64,000 nucleotides of DNA from Algoriphagus sp. AK58 (GTDB lineage: Bacteria; Bacteroidota; Bacteroidia; Cytophagales; Cyclobacteriaceae), in NCBI RefSeq assembly GCF_014324365.1, contig NZ_QEIG01000001.1:62001-126000 (forward strand). The letters are read 5' to 3'. Position numbers and translations under genes: made by a program. Under the pieces are notes generated by a model. It was not told the origin of the DNA and did not search any database. It worked only from the letters and a program-made list of their open reading frames with translations. This document shows positions 62,702-64,000 of this stretch, piece by piece. Position 1 is the stretch's first letter. Every line of letters begins with the position of its first letter.

Positions 62702-64000
62702 ATGAACAAAACCCTGATCGCAAGTACTTTGGCAACCCTGTCAATTTTGGCTGCCTGCCAGTCCAAACCTACTCCTGAAGTCAAAAACTACTGGCCTCAA
62801 GCCGGGATCACCTACGAGATCTTTGTTCAATCCTTTCATGATTCGAATGGAGACGGAATCGGTGACTTCAATGGCGTGACCCAAAAGCTGGATTACATCA
62901 AAGAGCTCGGCGCCAATGCGATCTGGTTTATGCCCATCATGCCTTCCCCAACCTATCACAAGTACGATGTGACCGACTACAAGGCCGTGCATCCGGACTA
63001 TGGTACGATGGATGATTTCAAAAAACTACTTGAGGAAGCCCACAAGCGGGACATCAAGATCGTGATCGACATGATCATCAATCACACTTCCACGGAGCAT
63101 CCCTGGTTTCAAGCCTCCAAATCCGGTCGTGACAATGAGTTTCGGGATTACTACGTATGGGCTCAAAAGGATACCATCGCGGCCTTTCTGGACAAAAAAG
63201 TCATAACCCTCGACTCAGACAATATCCGTCAGTGGCATGACCCGGGACAGGGGGAGGATTACTACTATGGCTTTTTCTGGGGTGGCATGCCAGATTTGAA
63301 CTTTGACCATCCCAAAGTGAGGGAAGAAATCTACGAGATTGGCCGGTTTTGGCTGGAAGAGGTAGGCGTAGACGGGTTCCGATTGGATGCGGCCAAGCAT
63401 ATTTTTCCGGATGACCGACCCTTGGACAATCATGCCTTCTGGAAGGAATTCCGTCAGAAGATGGAAGCCATCAAGCCCGATGTGTACTTGGTAGGTGAGG
63501 TCTATGACAAAAAGGAAATCGTGGCGCCCTATCTGCCCGGACTGCCTGCCTTGTTTAACTTCGACTTTCACTACACCCTGATCGAATCCCTGAATTCTGC
63601 CGATGGGCAGTTGCTGTTGCAAAAGCAAAAAGAGGTCTTGGACTTTTACCAAGGCATCACGCCCAACTTTATCGATGCGACTTTTTCTTCCAATCACGAT
63701 CAACCCAGATTGCTGAATGACCTGAAGGAAGATCCAGCCAAATACAAACAGGCCAGTGCCATCCTGCTGACCATGCCCGGAGCGCCTTACCTCTATTATG
63801 GGGAAGAAATCGGGATGTTGGGATTGAAGCCGGACGAGCATATCCGGGAGCCATTTCTTTGGGAGGTGAAAGAGAAAGACGGGGGTAGAGCGTCCTGGAT
63901 CGAATCCAAATACAGCACGGATGCCACGGTGACTCCACTTGAAGCACAGCGAAAGGATCCGAACAGCTATTTCAACCATTACAAAAGCCTGATTGCGCTC
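62702..64000 (+). CDS. GH13 alpha-amylase-family lipoprotein (3' end beyond window)
   Basis: 433 codons are visible; the C-terminus is missing. A lipobox SILAAC puts the acylated Cys at residue 19, so it is anchored to the membrane rather than sorted by the type IX system like its neighbour. The GH13 catalytic residues are Asp229 (VDGFRLDAAKH), Glu266 (YLVGEVYD) and Asp333 (FSSNHDQPR); region I is VIDMIINHTSTEH. It is likely a maltogenic or neopullulanase-type enzyme processing oligosaccharides released by the first amylase. Confidence 0.93.
   Translation, partial: MNKTLIASTLATLSILAACQSKPTPEVKNYWPQAGITYEIFVQSFHDSNGDGIGDFNGVTQKLDYIKELGANAIWFMPIMPSPTYHKYDVTDYKAVHPDYGTMDDFKKLLEEAHKRDIKIVIDMIINHTSTEHPWFQASKSGRDNEFRDYYVWAQKDTIAAFLDKKVITLDSDNIRQWHDPGQGEDYYYGFFWGGMPDLNFDHPKVREEIYEIGRFWLEEVGVDGFRLDAAKHIFPDDRPLDNHAFWKEFRQKMEAIKPDVYLVGEVYDKKEIVAPYLPGLPALFNFDFHYTLIESLNSADGQLLLQKQKEVLDFYQGITPNFIDATFSSNHDQPRLLNDLKEDPAKYKQASAILLTMPGAPYLYYGEEIGMLGLKPDEHIREPFLWEVKEKDGGRASWIESKYSTDATVTPLEAQRKDPNSYFNHYKSLIAL

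Noticed and set aside
63215-63979. A 254-codon frame antisense to the second GH13 gene
   Set aside because: The plus strand encodes all catalytic motifs of GH13 across this stretch. The antisense peptide has no recognisable domain.

Overview
The window looks like chromosomal DNA of a free-living Bacteroidota, most likely a Cytophagales member of the Cyclobacteriaceae (Algoriphagus-like). Supporting signs are type IX secretion C-terminal sorting domains on several secreted proteins, a SusE-type glycan-binding lipoprotein, DUF2490 and DUF5777 beta-barrels, GIN-domain lipoproteins, TAnnTTTG-type -7 promoter elements, and almost no Shine-Dalgarno sequences. This is inferred from gene families only, because no rRNA or species marker is present.

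Layout: 1-2800 is a minus-strand group (DUF2490 barrel, a poorly described P-loop NTPase, and an ABC exporter cut by the window edge). 3018-6325 holds two lipoproteins and an ECF sigma/anti-sigma pair. 6466-9084 is an NAD salvage operon (nicotinate phosphoribosyltransferase, nicotinamidase, thioesterase). 9332-12526 carries an ABM monooxygenase, a DJ-1/PfpI protein and two GIN-domain lipoproteins, with a diverged intergenic repeat of about 130 bp present twice. 12670-20617 is an inorganic-carbon island: a small exported protein, DabA, DabB, a SulP transporter and an outer-membrane porin. 21179-24343 carries a Rieske lipoprotein, a DUF5777 barrel, a YceI protein and a ferritin-like/VIT1 metal transporter.

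24799-30131 is an unusual repeat-rich island: about 5.3 kb with only two genes (an outer-membrane barrel and a GAF/PAS/DHp protein that lacks a kinase ATPase domain). Long direct repeats (A about 390 bp, B about 290 bp, C about 45 bp) and many short REP-like palindromes surround these genes. No transposase is visible.

30132-47399 is mostly core genome: serine hydrolase, CFA-like methyltransferase, a tRNA with a CAU anticodon, HAD phosphatase, M50 site-2 protease, rhodanese, a type IX cargo protein, PASTA protein, M43 metalloprotease, NifU, Mrp (without the usual CxxC), DnaG, RibBA and SurE. 47472-52188 has a TlpA-like thioredoxin protein, a TPR histidine kinase, and a solute-binding-like protein without a signal peptide whose gene end overlaps the kinase gene.

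52261-64000 is a maltose/starch locus: MFS sugar transporter, GH31 alpha-glucosidase and LacI regulator on the minus strand; SusE lipoprotein, secreted GH13 amylase, class II fructose-bisphosphate aldolase and a second GH13 lipoprotein (cut by the window end) on the plus strand. CAAACG-type LacI operator sequences lie before both arms. SusC and SusD, which normally accompany SusE, are absent here.
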